In this document: piece by piece, positions 33,811 to 47,828 of the stretch
Numbering within the stretch: position 1 is the first letter of the stretch
How the letters are laid out: each line of letters starts with the position of its first letter
NCBI GenBank assembly: GCA_033220425.1
Contig: CM065648.1
Location: forward strand, 3,410,001 to 3,474,000
Source of the DNA: Lepraria neglecta
Taxonomy: Eukaryota > Ascomycota > Lecanoromycetes > Lecanorales > Stereocaulaceae
Length of the DNA stretch: 64,000 nt
Direction of reading: 5' to 3'
Made by a program: the position numbers and the translations under genes
Notes under the pieces: generated by a model
Databases searched by the model: none
What the model was told of the DNA's origin: nothing
The model's input: the letters and a program-made list of their open reading frames with translations, nothing else

Positions 33811-36034
33811 CTACCCCCCCTTCAAGTAAGCATTGTCCCTGATGCGGAAGGCAAGGCGACTATAGCCGACTCGGACTACCTGGTTTGTTCGGGTAGCGCG
33901 TATAGAAGTCGTCGACTATGTCCTGAGCGTTACCAAATTCGCCGCCATCCGTATAGTACCATTAGCAGTCCGGTTATTGCTCGTTCTTCTATCGGACCCG
34001 GAACTGCAGATAGCGGCTACGACCGAATAGTCTAGTATCCAAGATGTCATCGATCTCCTACTCTTCCTAGTTATCTACTATAATAGGTCTTGGCGGCTCC
34101 GTTCGCTGACTAGGTAAAGGGTCCGTAGATACTTTTCGTAGTAGACTAGGGTAGAAGATATTATATATTTATATACTGGATAGGAGTTCTAGGCGGTAAG
34201 ATAATCTAACTTTATCTAATACCTTAAACGGTCCTAGTATCTTATTATCTAGTTTCCTACTTAGATATTCTATACTTATATTCCGACTAGATAAGAATAC
34301 TATATCTCCTTTATCGTATATAACGTTAGACCGCTTCTTATTAGCTTAATCCATTATTCTCCTACGGCTTATAATAGATTACTTAGTTATAAAGTCTAAG
34401 ACTCTCGTTATATAATCTATAATATTATTTACTTTAGTATACTAGATATATTTATAAGCCGTAGATCTAGTATCTATAGGTAGAGAGAAAGATATCTAAG
34501 GGTAGAAACCTTTATTAGTAAAGAAGGGAGTTATTCCTATAGTACTAGTAATAGAGTTATTATCTATAAATTCGGCTATAGGGAGAAGTCGGAACTAATC
34601 ATCTTATATATACGAGTAATACGTTCTCAGGTAACGCTCGACGTCTTAATTAGCCCGTTCTATCTAACTATTAGTTTCCGGATAGAACGCCGTAGATAGC
34701 TTGATATTAATCTTTAGTCGCTGATATAGTACCTTCTATACTAATAATATAAACTATAGCCCTCGATTAGAGATGATCGACTCTAGGAGACTATACGAGC
34801 GGAAGATATATCTTATTAGGATATCGGCCGTGGCTTCTATAGACGTGCCTTAATCGGTTATAATATATAGAGTATAGTAGCGCTCTTTGGAAAGCCGGTC
34901 CACTATAGTATATATAGTATTATACCCTTCCGAGACGGGAAGTCCAGTAATAAAGTCTATCGAGATATCTTACTAGCGTTACTCCGGCACCGGTAAAGCC
35001 TATAGTAGCCTATTATATTGGTCTCGAGGGGCCTTACTTTATTAGTAGATATGGCAATTATAGATATAGCGGGCAATCTTATCTTTTATACTACGCTAGT
35101 AGAACTATCTCTTTACTAACTTAAGCGTCCTATCTCTACCAGGATAGCCGTATATAGGTTAGTTATAGCTTTCCTTAATTAGGTCCGTATAGAGCTTAGC
35201 TATTACTAGAACCTAAAGACGATCCTTATAGAAGAGTATATTATTATAACTAGAGTAATAATATAGGTTAATTATCTTGAATATCTAAGACGGATCCTTT
35301 GCGAGGGTATTATAGATATACCGATAGTCGTCGTCTTCCTTGTTTACTAGTACTACCCTTATATATAGAGGTAAATCTTTATTAGCTATCGCGTTAATCC
35401 GTTCGTCTAATATAGTATTATTACTACTACCCCCTCTTTAAGGTCTCTATTATTAGAGAATTTCTAAAAATACTCTAGAGATAGTAGAGCACGGTATTAA
35501 TACTTTTAATACTTATCTTAGTTATTAGTAGGTACTAAGTTCGATATATATATCAAGGCGTCTACTTTGCCGTTAGATTTACTACTCCGATATATAATTT
35601 TAAAGTTGAAATTAGCTAATTTCTCTACCTATTAAGCTTAATAGCGCGTTAGCTCCTTTATCTATATAAAATATTTAAGGCTCTTATAATTAGTAAATAT
35701 TTTGATAGGGATATTAGTTAATTCTAATTTAGGGCGCTAGTATTCTAGATAGCAGATGATTATAAGTAGCTCCTTATCGTAGATCTTATAGTTATACTCT
35801 ATAGGTAGTAGGTTCTTACTATAGAATATAACTGGATAAAGGACTCCGTTATTATTAGCTTGGGATAGGATACCGCTATTAACGTAATCGGACGAATCTA
35901 TCTCTAGTACCGCTAGTCGGGATCTATCGTAATACTAAAGTACTAGGGTACTAGTAACCGTACTCTTAAGACGCTCGAAGGCCGCCTAATATACTTTAGA
36001 CTACTAGAATAGATAATCCTTTCTAGTAAATAAT

Positions 36035-36486
36035 TATGAGGTATACTCCCCGTCAGCGGGCCGTTATCGCTCCGTGAACTAGGCTCCTCGCTAGCGGACC
36101 GTTACTGCGCCCTAGGATCTGCATCCCGCGGGCGCTACGATGTCGGACTACGGCTTAGCTCTTCGCTAGCGTTACGCTACTATATATAAAGGTATTTAAA
36201 GACATGAAGTAGTTATATCACTGGTATAGTATAGATGGTTCTATATTAGAACTAATTACTAAGGATCCTTAGGAAAGAAGTGGGTAGACCGCTCCTTAAG
36301 CTTCTTCCTATAGGTAATATATAGCCGCTATTAGGCAGCTAGCGTACCACTAAGAACCTAGCTCCTGATAGCTACCAAGTCGGTCGAATATCATTCCGAT
36401 CCACGCTAGTACTCCGTGTACTAAGAGATATTAGAATAGCTTTACTAATAAGGTAGACCCCTTCTAATATAATAGTTAGTATTATA
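36035..36486 (-). repeat. LTR of element B copy 1, left (3' in coding sense)
   Basis: 452 bp and equal in length to the copies at 42905 and 57633. It contains conserved blocks such as CGCTAGCGGACCGTTACTGC and GATGTCGGACTACGGC. Confidence 0.88.
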
Positions 36487-37650
36487 ATTATCTCCCCTCT
36501 TAAGTACTAGCCCTCTAGTATAAACCTGCAGCGGCGCGTATTCGCAGCGTATACCGATAGTAGGGCTAGATAGTTATATATAGAGCTCGTTAAAAACCTT
36601 CTAAAACCTAATAGGAAAAAGGAGGGAAAAGAGTCTCTACTTTATACAAGCTCCGAAATAATATAAGTATATTTACTACTATAGTAACGAGATTATAAGG
36701 TGAATTTATTTCGAAGTAAATCTCGTATAATACTAGCTAACCGCTGTCGCAATATTAAAAACCCTATAGATTCCCCTTTTACTTTCTTCCTTTATAACTC
36801 CTACTACTTATAGTATATAACTTATAATCTAATACTCCTTTAATAGGTATAGACTCTAATTAATAATAGATTATCTCGTTATAATAATTTTCGATTCCTA
36901 AGTAAGCAGAGCTATCGCGGAGTTATTATAGAATACTATTAATATCTTAATAGTCAATAATAGTAGTAGTACTAGAAGTAAGTATAATTTAATACGCAAG
37001 AGCCCCGCTATTAGGGTACTACTAATATTCGTAGTAGCGGACCTCCTATATAGGCCGTACCTTCGGGTATAAGTCTAGTACTACTATAGGCTAGTACCTC
37101 CTTATACTCGGTATAAAGGGGTATAATATAGAGTAAACCGTTATATTATAGTATAGGTATTACTTAATATTCTACCTGCGTTCCGCTAATATTAAAGATA
37201 CTACTAGAGTTTAGGGTAGAGGCCCGGGCGCTCTCCGCCGAGTCAGCCGGTAGTATAGTAGTAGTAGGTATATTATACCCGTTGGTATAACGTATTAGGG
37301 ACCTACTTTAGCAGGTCACCTAGTAGTATAAGGACTATAGTATAACCCCCGCTACGTCGAGCTATTAGTCGGCTCGGTAGGTAGCCGACCTAGAGGGGAG
37401 GGTATAGGTATTAGTAAGAATTCCGAATCTATAAGTTAACTCCGCTAACTCGCCGCAGGAGGTAAGTTATATCCTATTCTTTCCTTCTCTATCCTTCTAT
37501 TATACTACTTTTCTTAACTCCGCTTATATACCTTATATACTATATATATACCGACTGATTTCTTCTAGGATAAGGTAGAAGGGCTATATATTATAAGTAT
37601 AGAGGTAAGTATAGCGGAGGAGAGTAAAGAGGAGGAAGAGGAGAGTAAGG

Positions 37651-37745
37651 AGGAAGAGGAAGAGGAAGAGGAAGAGGAAGAGGAAGAGGAAGAGGAAGAG
37701 GAAGAGGAAGAGGAAGAGGAAGAGGAAGAGGAAGAGGAAGAGGAG
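37651..37745. repeat. GAAGAG simple repeat within element B copy 1
   Basis: About 95 bp of nearly pure GAAGAG hexamers, flanked by looser GA-rich sequence. The homologous array in B copy 2 (around 59251-59283) is about 60 bp shorter. Confidence 0.9.
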
Positions 37746-40700
37746 TAGAAGGGGTTTAAGGAAAGTAGGGAGGATAATAAAGAGGAGGTAGAGGAAGAAG
37801 AGGAGGTAGAGGAAGAGGAGGTAAGCTCTAGTATACCGCCTATTACCGCTATATACTAAGTTATATAGCTACCTATAAGCTAACCTCGGAGCGACGTTAT
37901 TCGAGGTACTATATTAGAGGATCTAGAGGAGAGGAGGATAGAGGAGAGGAGGGTAAGGAGGAGGGAGAAGAGAAAAGAGAGGAGGAGAGCTATAAAAGCA
38001 GCGAAGAGGGTAAGCGATATCGCTCTACTACCGCCGCTTATACTAACTTTCTAGGCTCAGTCCTCTTAGATTATATTCTTACTTTTTCCTTTTAGTATTC
38101 TAGTATTTAGTAGCTCGGTAATAGAACTACAGGGTTTTATAGTTATATTTAATTAAGATAACTTTCTCCTACGCTTCCTTCCGTATCCTATATACTCCTT
38201 ATACTTATACTTAAGGACTAGCGTATTAATAAGTTCATCCTCTAGTAACTATTAGTTATAGATATTACCCTATCTAGTCTACTTAACCTTATACTATATA
38301 CCTTCCTTATTCTTTACCTTATTAATAATTTCTTCTACCTCCTACTATTCTTTATTATTAATAAGTTCTAGGGGCTATATAAAATCCGCTAACTCTATAC
38401 TATTATATAAATAATAGGGTTTAAGTAAGGATATATAAAAGGTATTATAGATATAATAATCCGGGGGTAGTATAAGTCGGTATACCTACGCTCTAATCTT
38501 ATCTTTAATTCTAAAAGGGCTAACGAACTAATAGGATAGCTTCTTACTTAGCTGCCTTTACTTAAGGTTTTTAGCTAATAGTATTACTAATTAGCCTACT
38601 TAGTACTCTTTAGGCTTATATTCTTAGTTATAATACTTCGCCTGCGCCTTAATAGCTCCCTACTAATACTCCTTAATCGTTTTATAATAGTACTATAACC
38701 GCTCTACCCGTTCCTTTACTAATAGTATCTCCCCCCTTAGGGAACTATCCCCGGCTTCCTAATGAATTTCGGGGTTATAACTATATCCTATAAAAAACGG
38801 CAAGTAGCTAATAGAGCTATAGAGGCTATTTATATAAGTAAATTCGGCTACGGGCAAGAGCTTTGCCTAGTTTGTTTATTCTAAATTCGCAAACGTCTAT
38901 AAGAAGTACTCTAATATCTAGTTTTAGCGTTCTATCTAACCATCTATCTACGGGTAAAAAGTAGTGCTTATATACCGCTTGATCTTTATATAATAGTAAA
39001 CCGCTAACTAGAATATACTTATAAATATAGAGCCTCTATCGCTTATAATACTAGTTAGTATACTATATTAGTAGATAACTTTATTAAAGAAGAGTTCCGC
39101 TAGCTCGGCGGCGGCGATAGTTTTAGTAGTAGGTAGATAACGAGCTATCTTGGTAAATCTATCTACTACTACCAAAATCGAGTTATACACGACGCCGCCC
39201 CGTTTACTCGGAGGTAATCCCGTTATAAAATCTATAGTTAATTCCTACTATAGACCTTTTAGTAATAGTAATAATTATAATTCGCTATAAGGACGATATC
39301 TAGCTACTTTAACCCTTTGATAGATATCGTATATACGTATATAGCTCTGCGCCTACTCCGCGATATTATACTAATAGTACTTGCGCTATAGGAGCTCCAG
39401 CGTCTTTTCGGCTCTAAAGTATCCTACTAGGGGGTTATTATAGTATTTACTAATTAATTCTTATCTTAAAGTACTATCTTTAGGGATATATAGTCGTCCC
39501 TTATACTAAAGGAGATTCTTATTATTAAAAGACTAATCTTGATCTAGAAGGCGCGGGTACCTCTCTAACTCTACGCTGTTACTTCTATATTTCCTAACCT
39601 ACTTATTATAGCGTTATAAATTAGAAATTAGTGACTTAAGTAGTCTTTAGGTATCTATATAAGGCCCTTCCTTAAGATCTCTAACGGTTTTCCTTGGTAT
39701 AACTACCTGAATACCTATAACTTGTAACCCTAGCTATAGTACCGCCTTATTAGCGCGCTTACGTATATTTATATCCTCTATAGACCAAAGTACTAGCTTA
39801 TTCTATAACGTTAGTAATAGCTTAGTATTTAATAGCGAGGCCCCTTTATAATCTAGGCGTCTAGAAGGAGGATTAGCGGGATTGGTTTTGCCTGCTCTAT
39901 AGATTATCTTGAAGTTATAAGCTATAAGCTTTAGTACCTAGCGTACTTACTACGGCGTTAACTCTTTCAGCTTTATAAATCCCTATAGATTATTATAATC
40001 CGTTAGAACCTCTACCGGGAAAAGGCTTCCTTCTAGGTAGTATTACTACTACTTGAACGCCGCGATAACTGCGAGTAATTCTTAGTTATATACTTTATAA
40101 TTTTACTTAGTAGGAATCATTTTGCGAGACTAGAATATAACTGGCCGCTAGCTCCCCTAGTCATCCGGTTATAATAGGATACCCGCAATAGTAAAATTCG
40201 ATATATTAGTCTTAACCCTAATTTTCTAAGACGGATTAAAATATTATAGTAGGGGGGCTTCGGTAAACTTCCTATATAGTTATTAGAACGCCGTCTACGC
40301 GTTATCGGACTACTTGAGTAGTCCCGTTTTCCTTCTATCCTTACTACCTTTTAGTAGGCTAGTAAGTAGCGCTATAATAGCCGAATAATAATGGATAAAA
40401 CGACGATAGAAATTCGCAAAGCCTAGGAATACCTGGACTTCTCAATAAGTCTTCGGTATTAGCTAATCCCTAATTATCTTAACTCTATACGTATCTATCT
40501 CTATACTAGCGGTAGAGACGATAAAGTCTAAGTACTTAACCCGGGTCGTAAAAAACTTACACTTCTTCCGGTTTATATAGAGTTAGAATTACTGAAGTCT
40601 TTAGAGTACTCCTTTAACGTACCTCTAGTAGTCCGCTAGGGTTTCCGAAAAAAACCAAGATATTATCTAAATATACTATACACGTCATATCGACTAGGCC

Positions 40701-42904
40701 TATAAGGGCCCGATTAATATACGCTTGAAAAGTAGTAGGGGTATTTACTAACCTAAATAGTATAATAAGATATTTAAAGTGACCGTAACGCGTACGGAAT
40801 ACTATCTTCTATTTATCGCTACGCTTAACTCGGATATAGTAATATATATCCTTAAGGTCTAACTTTAAGAATACTTTAGTACCGCTTAAGCGGTCTAGCG
40901 TCTCGGTAATTAGGGGTAATAGGTGCCGATTCTTGATTATTACTGTATTTAACCCTTAATAATCTATATAAAGACGTAGCCCCCTATCCTTTTTCGGTAC
41001 AAAAAGTATAGGTACTCCTACCGGCGAAATAGAGTAGCGAATCTACTTCTTTCCTAGTATATTATTAAGGTACCGCTAAAGCTCTATTAACTCCGTCCTC
41101 AATAGATTATAGATAGAACTATAAGGTAGCTCCCTACCGTCTAACTTAATAGTATAGTCTCCCTACTTTTATTTAGGTAAGATCCCTACTTTCTTACTTA
41201 AGAAGATATCTTTAAACTCCTGTAATTTAGGAGGAAGGGTTATATCGAACTCGTTAGTCTAAGGTTACTCCGCTATCGCGGTACTAGTATAAATTATAGC
41301 GAATACTTTCTATTCCTGTTATAAAACTTTGCTAAATTCGGTTAGTCTATCTAGCTATATTAGCCTAGGATTTATTTGGTACCGCTATTAGTACGCTAGC
41401 GTATTAACTATAATACCTGACTTATAAAGCGCTAGTATCCTGATAATCAAGTCGGGACCCTTCTAGTCTACGGCGTAGAACAAGGAACTATATTCCTTTT
41501 CTTACCCCTAGTTATTAGTAGCTATATAGCTTAACTAAAACGCCCTATAATAAAAGGCGCCTTATCCGCTCGGCTATACCGGTGTTGGCAAGATAGCGCG
41601 TTCTGGCTACAAATTATATTGCACTACGAACCGCTAAGAGACCAAGCTAATCGTCGCCCCAGGGTCAATCAGCCCCTTAATAGGCTATTAACCGCCTAGG
41701 AGGATTACTTATCCCGTAAGGTAAAGAGGTTCCAAGGCTTCTATTTATCTGTCTTCCCTCGCTTACTTAGCAGTAGCAGGGTACTATCTTTTTTTAACTA
41801 TACCGTATTAATAGGGGTAAAGCTTAGATTATCCCTATAGGGATATTCTGGTTTCTAATACCCCGTCTTACCGTAATAATAATAACTATTATTATAATAG
41901 TCAGGGTCAGCCTTAGGTACTAGATAAGACTTAGAATTTCGTCTCCTCTTACTACCTCGCTAACGTCCCGCTAGCTCTCCGCTAGCGGACTTAGTTAGAG
42001 TACTAGATACCCGTTCTTCTAAAGGCCTACCCTTACTACTAGACCTAGGCGTTAATAGGTAACGCTTAAGGTTCTTTTCCTATATAATCGTAAGTGCTAA
42101 GAGACTATTACGCGTCGTTAGGATACTATCGGTACTTAGGATTTTAGACTTTAACTCAGGGCGGAGTTTAGTTAAAAAGCTATTTACCCGGAACTCTTCC
42201 GATAGGGGAGTAATATAGCTTTCTAGTTCTTCTAGGTAAGCTTTAAAGATAGAAACCTTCTGTCCCTACTATTACTTAGCGCTATTTAAGCGCTTATAGG
42301 TAAGTAGTCGGCGATTTACTAGGTCTACTACTAAATCTAAGAGAAACTAAGAAAAGTTCTTAAAAGAGTAATCGTCTAGCTATTCCTTCCGAAAGTATTA
42401 GCGCTATTATATCGCTATATCCCCTTCTAGGGACTATATATAGTAGAGGATTTTCGCCCTATCGGTAGTAAAATATTTAGGACTTAGGAGGAATTTAATT
42501 TCGACGTTAGCGAACTAGCGGATATACTCTCCTTCGCTGTTACTATAATAGAGCTATATCTTTTTAGGGCGTATTATCTTTGCTACTAGTAAGACTAATA
42601 GTACCTCGCTATTACTAAGCCCCTTAAAGTCTTCTATATTAGCTTTAGCTCCTAGTCGAAGCTCTGCGTTCCGAGCTTCTAACTCCCGGACACGTTTTTC
42701 TTCTAATAAGTATTAGTTTTCTACCTTAAGTTAGGTAATCCTCTACTAGAGTGCCGGAGATAAAAGGGTCGAGTCTGAGGACTCTACTATCGGTAGGTTA
42801 TCGGGGTATATAGTCTCCGGTTCTAGTTCTTCTAAAGAGCGCGGTTGTCTTACTATAATATCCTACTCCGGGCCTTTAGCCTTAAAGGTTAGAGTGATTA
42901 GAAC

Positions 42905-43356
42905 TATAAGATATACTCCCTATTAGCGGGCCGTTATCGCTCTATAAACTAGGCTCCTCGCTAGCGGACCGTTACTGCGCCCTAGGATCTATATCCCGCG
43001 GGCGCTACGATGTCGGACTACGGCTTAGCTCTTTACTAGTATTATACTACTATATATAAAGGTATTTAAAGACGTGAAGTAGTTATATTACTAGTATAGT
43101 ATAGATGGTTCTGTATTAGAACTAATTACTAAGGATCCTCAGGAAAGAAGTAGGTAGACCGCTCCTTAAGCTTCTTCCTACGGGTAATATATAGCCGCTA
43201 TTAGGCAGCTAGCGTACTACTAAGAACCTAGCTCCTGACAGCTACCAAGTCGGTCGAATATTATTCCGATCTACGCCAGCGCTCCGCGCACTAAGAGATA
43301 TTAGAACAGCTTTACTAACAAGGCAGACCCCTTCCAACATGATAGTTGGTATTACA
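42905..43356 (-). repeat. LTR of element B copy 1, right (5' in coding sense)
   Basis: 452 bp. It ends GGTATTACA directly before the target duplication ATAAT. It differs from the left LTR mainly by C/T and G/A changes. Confidence 0.88.
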
Positions 43357-46300
43357 ATAATACTAAGGGTCTAACTATTTTCGAGAAGTCCTTTATAAAC
43401 CGGCGGTAGAAGTTATAGAAACTAATAAATACTTATACCTCCTTTAGACGAGTTAGGGGTTCCTAGTTACTAATAACCTTAACCTTAGAAGGGTCTATAT
43501 ATAGACCTTCTATTAATACGATTAGTCCGAGGAAGGTTATCTCTTAGATATAGAATTTATATTTCTTAATATTAACTTATAGTCCTACCTCCCGAAGCTT
43601 TAGTAAGACCTTTCGTATATATTACTTATACTCTTTTTCCGTCTTACTATAGATTAGGATATTATCTAGATAGACTTAGTAGAAATTATTTAGGTATTCG
43701 AAGAGGGTATCATTTATATAGTACTAGAAGGATATAGGTCTATTAGTTAGGCTAAATAGTAGGATATAGTATTTAAACGCTCCGAAGGAGGTAGTAAACA
43801 TTATAAGATCTTCGCTATCTAGATATACGCGAAGCTTATTAAATATAGTAATAATATCTAGCTTTATAAGATATTTACATCCGATAACGCGAGTAAGTAT
43901 TTCCTTAATAAGCGATATAGGATAGCGGTTCCGAATTATAAGGGCGTTAAGTTTCCGATAGTCGACGTAGAAACGGAGACTTCTATTATACTTTTAGACG
44001 AAAAGGACTAGTAATATATAGGGAGCTATACTAGGTAAAATGAAGCCCTTCTTAAGATTATCGTCTAAGTATTCCTTTACCTTCTAGAGCTTGAATCTAG
44101 ATATCGAGTATAGGTGACTCTGAGGGGGCTTCTTTCTAGATTCTAGTTTAATCTTATAATCGTATAACTAATACGGCGGTAGTTCCTTTACTTTACTCCG
44201 GTTAAAGACGTTAATAAGATAGTATTCCTAGGGAAGCTTCTGCTCGACTATCCCCTCCGTTACTTCCGATACCTTATAGATCTAGTCTAGTATAGATCCC
44301 TTCTAGATAGCCTTCTCTAACTTAGCTATTATTATAGAGAAGTATTAGACGTCGCGCTTCTTTTGATTCCTTATATATATATAGAATACGATAGCGCTAA
44401 TCTTAGCGATATTAAGTACCTTATTTTCTTTAGGCGATAGGAGCGGTAGTAGAGGTTCCTTCGAAGCCTTTAGGCGAGCCTAAGGAGCTCCGGTATAATT
44501 ATAACGGCCAGGTAAGAAGACGATATAGTTATCCGCTATATCTAGTAGGACCTTATACTTATTCATCTATAGCTTACTAAGGATAATATATTAGTTACCT
44601 AGGTTGGCAATAAGTATAGGCACGGTCGACTCGAGATAATTATAGACTTTTATAGAAGGGTAAATAGTATAGGTAACGGGTTTCTTTCGTATCTTGCCGT
44701 TATAGCTATAGAGGTAATATAGTTTAGCGAGAGGTATAGGAATAATATTAAGGTAATCGGATAGGAGTTACGCTTCCTTTTTATTAATAAATAAATATAT
44801 TATAGTACCCGTATTAGTAAAGGCTTTAGATTAGTATTCTTTTCCTTGAGTAAGTAATATAATAGGGTATATAAATAATCTTCTTCTATATAGATCGTTA
44901 ATATCTACTAATAATAGGAATAGTAGGTCTTTAAGGGCGACTTCCCTAAGGACTTCTAGTTTTCCGAAACCTCTAACCGATTTATCTTATTTCTGCTAGC
45001 TCTAAGCTTATCCTTAGAGCTCGTCGAGTCTTCGCTATTAGTAGCGATTTTCTAGATTCCCTCTTTCTTTGGAATAGGGTAGTCCTTGGCCTAGTAGCCT
45101 TCTTTACTATAGTTATAATAGTTACCGGAGGATGGTTTCGGGGAGATAGTACGTCTAGAGGCGATAATAACGGCTGGTTTAACCGATAGACGCTTCATCG
45201 GGGGCGTATACGTAGTAACTTAGGGTACTTTTAAAGAACTAGTAGGCGGGGCTATTATACATTTAACTAACTCCTTTTTATACTTATAGGTAGAGTCTAT
45301 ATTATATAACTAATTATCTATCTATTAGTAGTAGTCTCTAAGTCCCTTGATTATATTAAACTCTATAGTATTAGTAGTAATAGCTCGTTAAAGGCGAGGT
45401 ATTACCTTCTTAGTTAACTCCTTAACTATAATTACTTCGTCGAGTTTTAAGTAAGTAGTATACTTATAGAATTTTAGTAGGAATACAGCGAAGGTTTCGG
45501 TTACCTTTATTTTAAGTGCCTTAAACTCTTAATATATATCCGACTATTTATTAGAGTTATCTATTATATCTTAGAGTATACTTAGTATCTCGTTAGGGGT
45601 AGCGAAGTAATTAGGGTCTTTAGTATAGTAGGAGTATATCTACTTAGCGGTAATACCTCTAGTATAGGAGATAATATAGATAGTTCTAGTAGTATTATCC
45701 TTAAAGTAGTCTTTATTTACTATTAACTTATCCCGGATATATTATATCTAGTCCTCTAAGGTAATATCTCTATCTAGCTAGTAGAATAGTAGAGGGTCTA
45801 ATATTTTGGCGGTATACTGCTTACTACTACCGATGGTAGAGCTAGGGGTTATTTAGCGTAGAGGTATATCTTCTTCCAATATAGTAACCTGCTCCTCTAG
45901 ATATCCGACTTTAGTTTCTAGTTGGGAGTTCCTTTATCTAAGAGTTCGGTATTTATCTTAGGTAGTTTACCTCTAAGCCTACGCTTCCTGCGCTACTTCC
46001 GTCGCCTAGTCCAGTTTAGTAGTTATTAATTCCTAATCTTTAATATAGGATATAGCTGCGTCTCTTTCCTAGCGGAGTTCTATTAGGGCTACTATTATAG
46101 CTATTAGCTCCCTTAATACCTAGTATTATAGTTAGGGTATAGTTCTAATATCCTATATAGTAGCTGCGCCTTGAGTATCTATACTAGTATCGTTATTAGA
46201 TAGGAGGAAGGAGATACGTTAACGGGTTTCTACTCGCCGGAGGATATCTTCTCGCTAGTAGAGGTCTAGCTTATAGCCTTACACTATAGTAGTAGGGGAT

Positions 46301-46655
46301 ATAGAGGGTAATAGGGTAGATAGAGGGACGAAGACCGAGGTACCTATAAGGTAGAGGTAATGGCTGACGGGTTAAAAAGGTATTGTCCTAGGATAGTATT
46401 AGGGGGTAGGCTTTAGCCTCTTCAGAACACGTTAACTTGATACTTCTAGGGTTTAGGGTCGCTCGCTAGAAGCTTACTTATATAATAGAGCCTTCGTTAA
46501 CATATTAACGGTATACTATAGTACTAATCTAGATCGGATACTAAAAGGGGTTCCTCGATACTTGTTTTAACTCGCTAACTAGCTATAAGCTTTACTATTT
46601 ATTTTACCTCGCTAACGAACTTATAAGGGTAGGGGTAAGGAGAGATATATTCTAA

Positions 46656-46869
46656 TATTAGGGGCCTACCTAGAGCGAGTCGATAGGGGTATAATATAAC
46701 TAGAAGAATATATATAAGGAGAGAAGATAGATATATGAAGCCTACGCGTCTTAGAGGCGCGCCAAGCCGCTAGCCATGAGCGCTGAGCGATAATCGAACG
46801 TTCGATAACTATACTCTATACTACGCGTATCGGTAACAATAGTAAGCAAGTAATGGCCAAGCCTTAACA
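46656..46869 (-). repeat. LTR of element C, right copy, RIP-mutated
   Basis: 214 bp and colinear with the copy at 33597. The target duplication GCTCT follows at 46870-46874. Confidence 0.85.
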
Positions 46870-47530
46870 GCTCTAAGTACGTTAGAGGAGGCACGAAATG
46901 CGACCTTATAGTATCGCCTACCGAAATATATCGTATCGAGGCGACCCGTAAACGAACGTAGGATAAAATAAAGGCGGCTTAGTCCGAGCTACTACGTTAG
47001 TCGACTATACTAGCGTATCTTTAAAAGTAATACGAACGTGTAGAGGAAGAGAAGAAGTTAGTTAAATATAAATTAAAGAATATTAAGGAACTAGAGGAGG
47101 ATAATCTTATCGCTTCTACGTCTTCTAACGACTTAATATTTAATATTTCATCTAAGTAGTTCGATTTCCCCGATAGGTTAGAAGTCCCCGAGAGCTTCGA
47201 CTAGTCTTCTCTTATCTCTAATAGAACTCCTATAGACGTTCTCTATAGTTCCCCGCAAGGTTCCTAAGAGGTTCCTAGGTATTCTCCGTCTTATTATACC
47301 CTTTCTATTTAACTAGGTAGAACTAATTTCTCCTATCTAGGATCCTCTTAACCTCGTACTCTATTTATTCCTTAATATTATAATAAAATATTTCTTAGAG
47401 AGGTATACTAGAGTCTACTAGCTCTAGAAGTAAGATATAGAATACTAGATATACCTTAGCGTCAGGTAGAAGTTAAAGTTTATAGTTAACTAGTCCTTTT
47501 ACTCGTTTAATTAAGAATAGTATTATAATC

Positions 47531-47828
47531 AAGGGGACTATAATTAGAGATACGCTTGTATAAGCGTAGCGCCCATCATAACGACTCGGACAAGACCCTA
47601 AATACTTAGCATAGTTAATGAGCGCTATAAGCGCTAGGATTAAGGAGCGATCAAGCGCTTATAACTAATAAGCGCCGTGAGCGCTAGGGATACTAAGCGA
47701 TTATACGCTCATAAAGGTCTTAGCATGGATTTCGTATATCTATATATATAGAGTACTACTTACTACTTGGAGCATCGTGCTCAATTTACCTTCTATTTAT
47801 ATCTAGTATCTACTATATACGATAGATC
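47531..47828 (+). repeat. Inverted family A LTR fragment
   Basis: From about 47580 the sequence is the reverse complement of the middle and inner part of the A LTR. For example GGAGCATCGTGCTCAA here matches the inverse of a block at 48015-48033. It abuts the next LTR in opposite orientation, forming a local palindrome. The same arrangement recurs at about 55207. Confidence 0.6.

Larger units (their letters stand above)
36035..43356 (-). mobile_element. Ty3/gypsy LTR retrotransposon, family B copy 1, nested in element C
   Basis: LTRs of 452 bp lie at 36035-36486 and 42905-43356, with the 5-bp target duplication ATAAT at 36030-36034 and 43357-43361. It is 7.3 kb, coded on the minus strand. A CCHC zinc-knuckle-like region lies near 41.85 kb. 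A gypsy reverse transcriptase near 40.7 kb is recognisable from text such as TTFQAYINRALIGLVD. RNase H and integrase regions follow toward 37 kb. It has dozens of breaks in a RIP pattern and is dead. It split the pol region of element C. Confidence 0.9.
33597..46869 (-). mobile_element. Ty3/gypsy LTR retrotransposon, family C, fossil with a nested insertion
   Basis: LTRs of 214 bp lie at 33597-33810 and 46656-46869, flanked by a perfect 5-bp target duplication GCTCT (33592-33596 and 46870-46874). The body is coded on the minus strand, with gag toward 46 kb and pol toward 34 kb. A gypsy reverse transcriptase is recognisable around 43.4-44.1 kb by stretches such as FYVDYRKLNALIIRNRYP and YLIKLDI. 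Without the nested family B element (36035-43356) it is about 5.95 kb. It carries dozens of stops and is dead. The two LTRs differ at about 16 sites, nearly all transitions at CpA/TpG, so LTR divergence cannot be read as age. It inserted after A0 and before element B. Confidence 0.88.
33396..47530 (-). mobile_element. Gypsy family A copy A0, internal fragment split by element C
   Basis: 33396-33596 and 46870-47530 together match 48337-49205 of copy A1 in order, so they are one broken internal fragment split by insertion of element C (33597-46869). It is truncated at 47530, where the match to A1 ends. It represents only the end next to the LTR. It is coded on the minus strand with many breaks. 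Confidence 0.65.
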
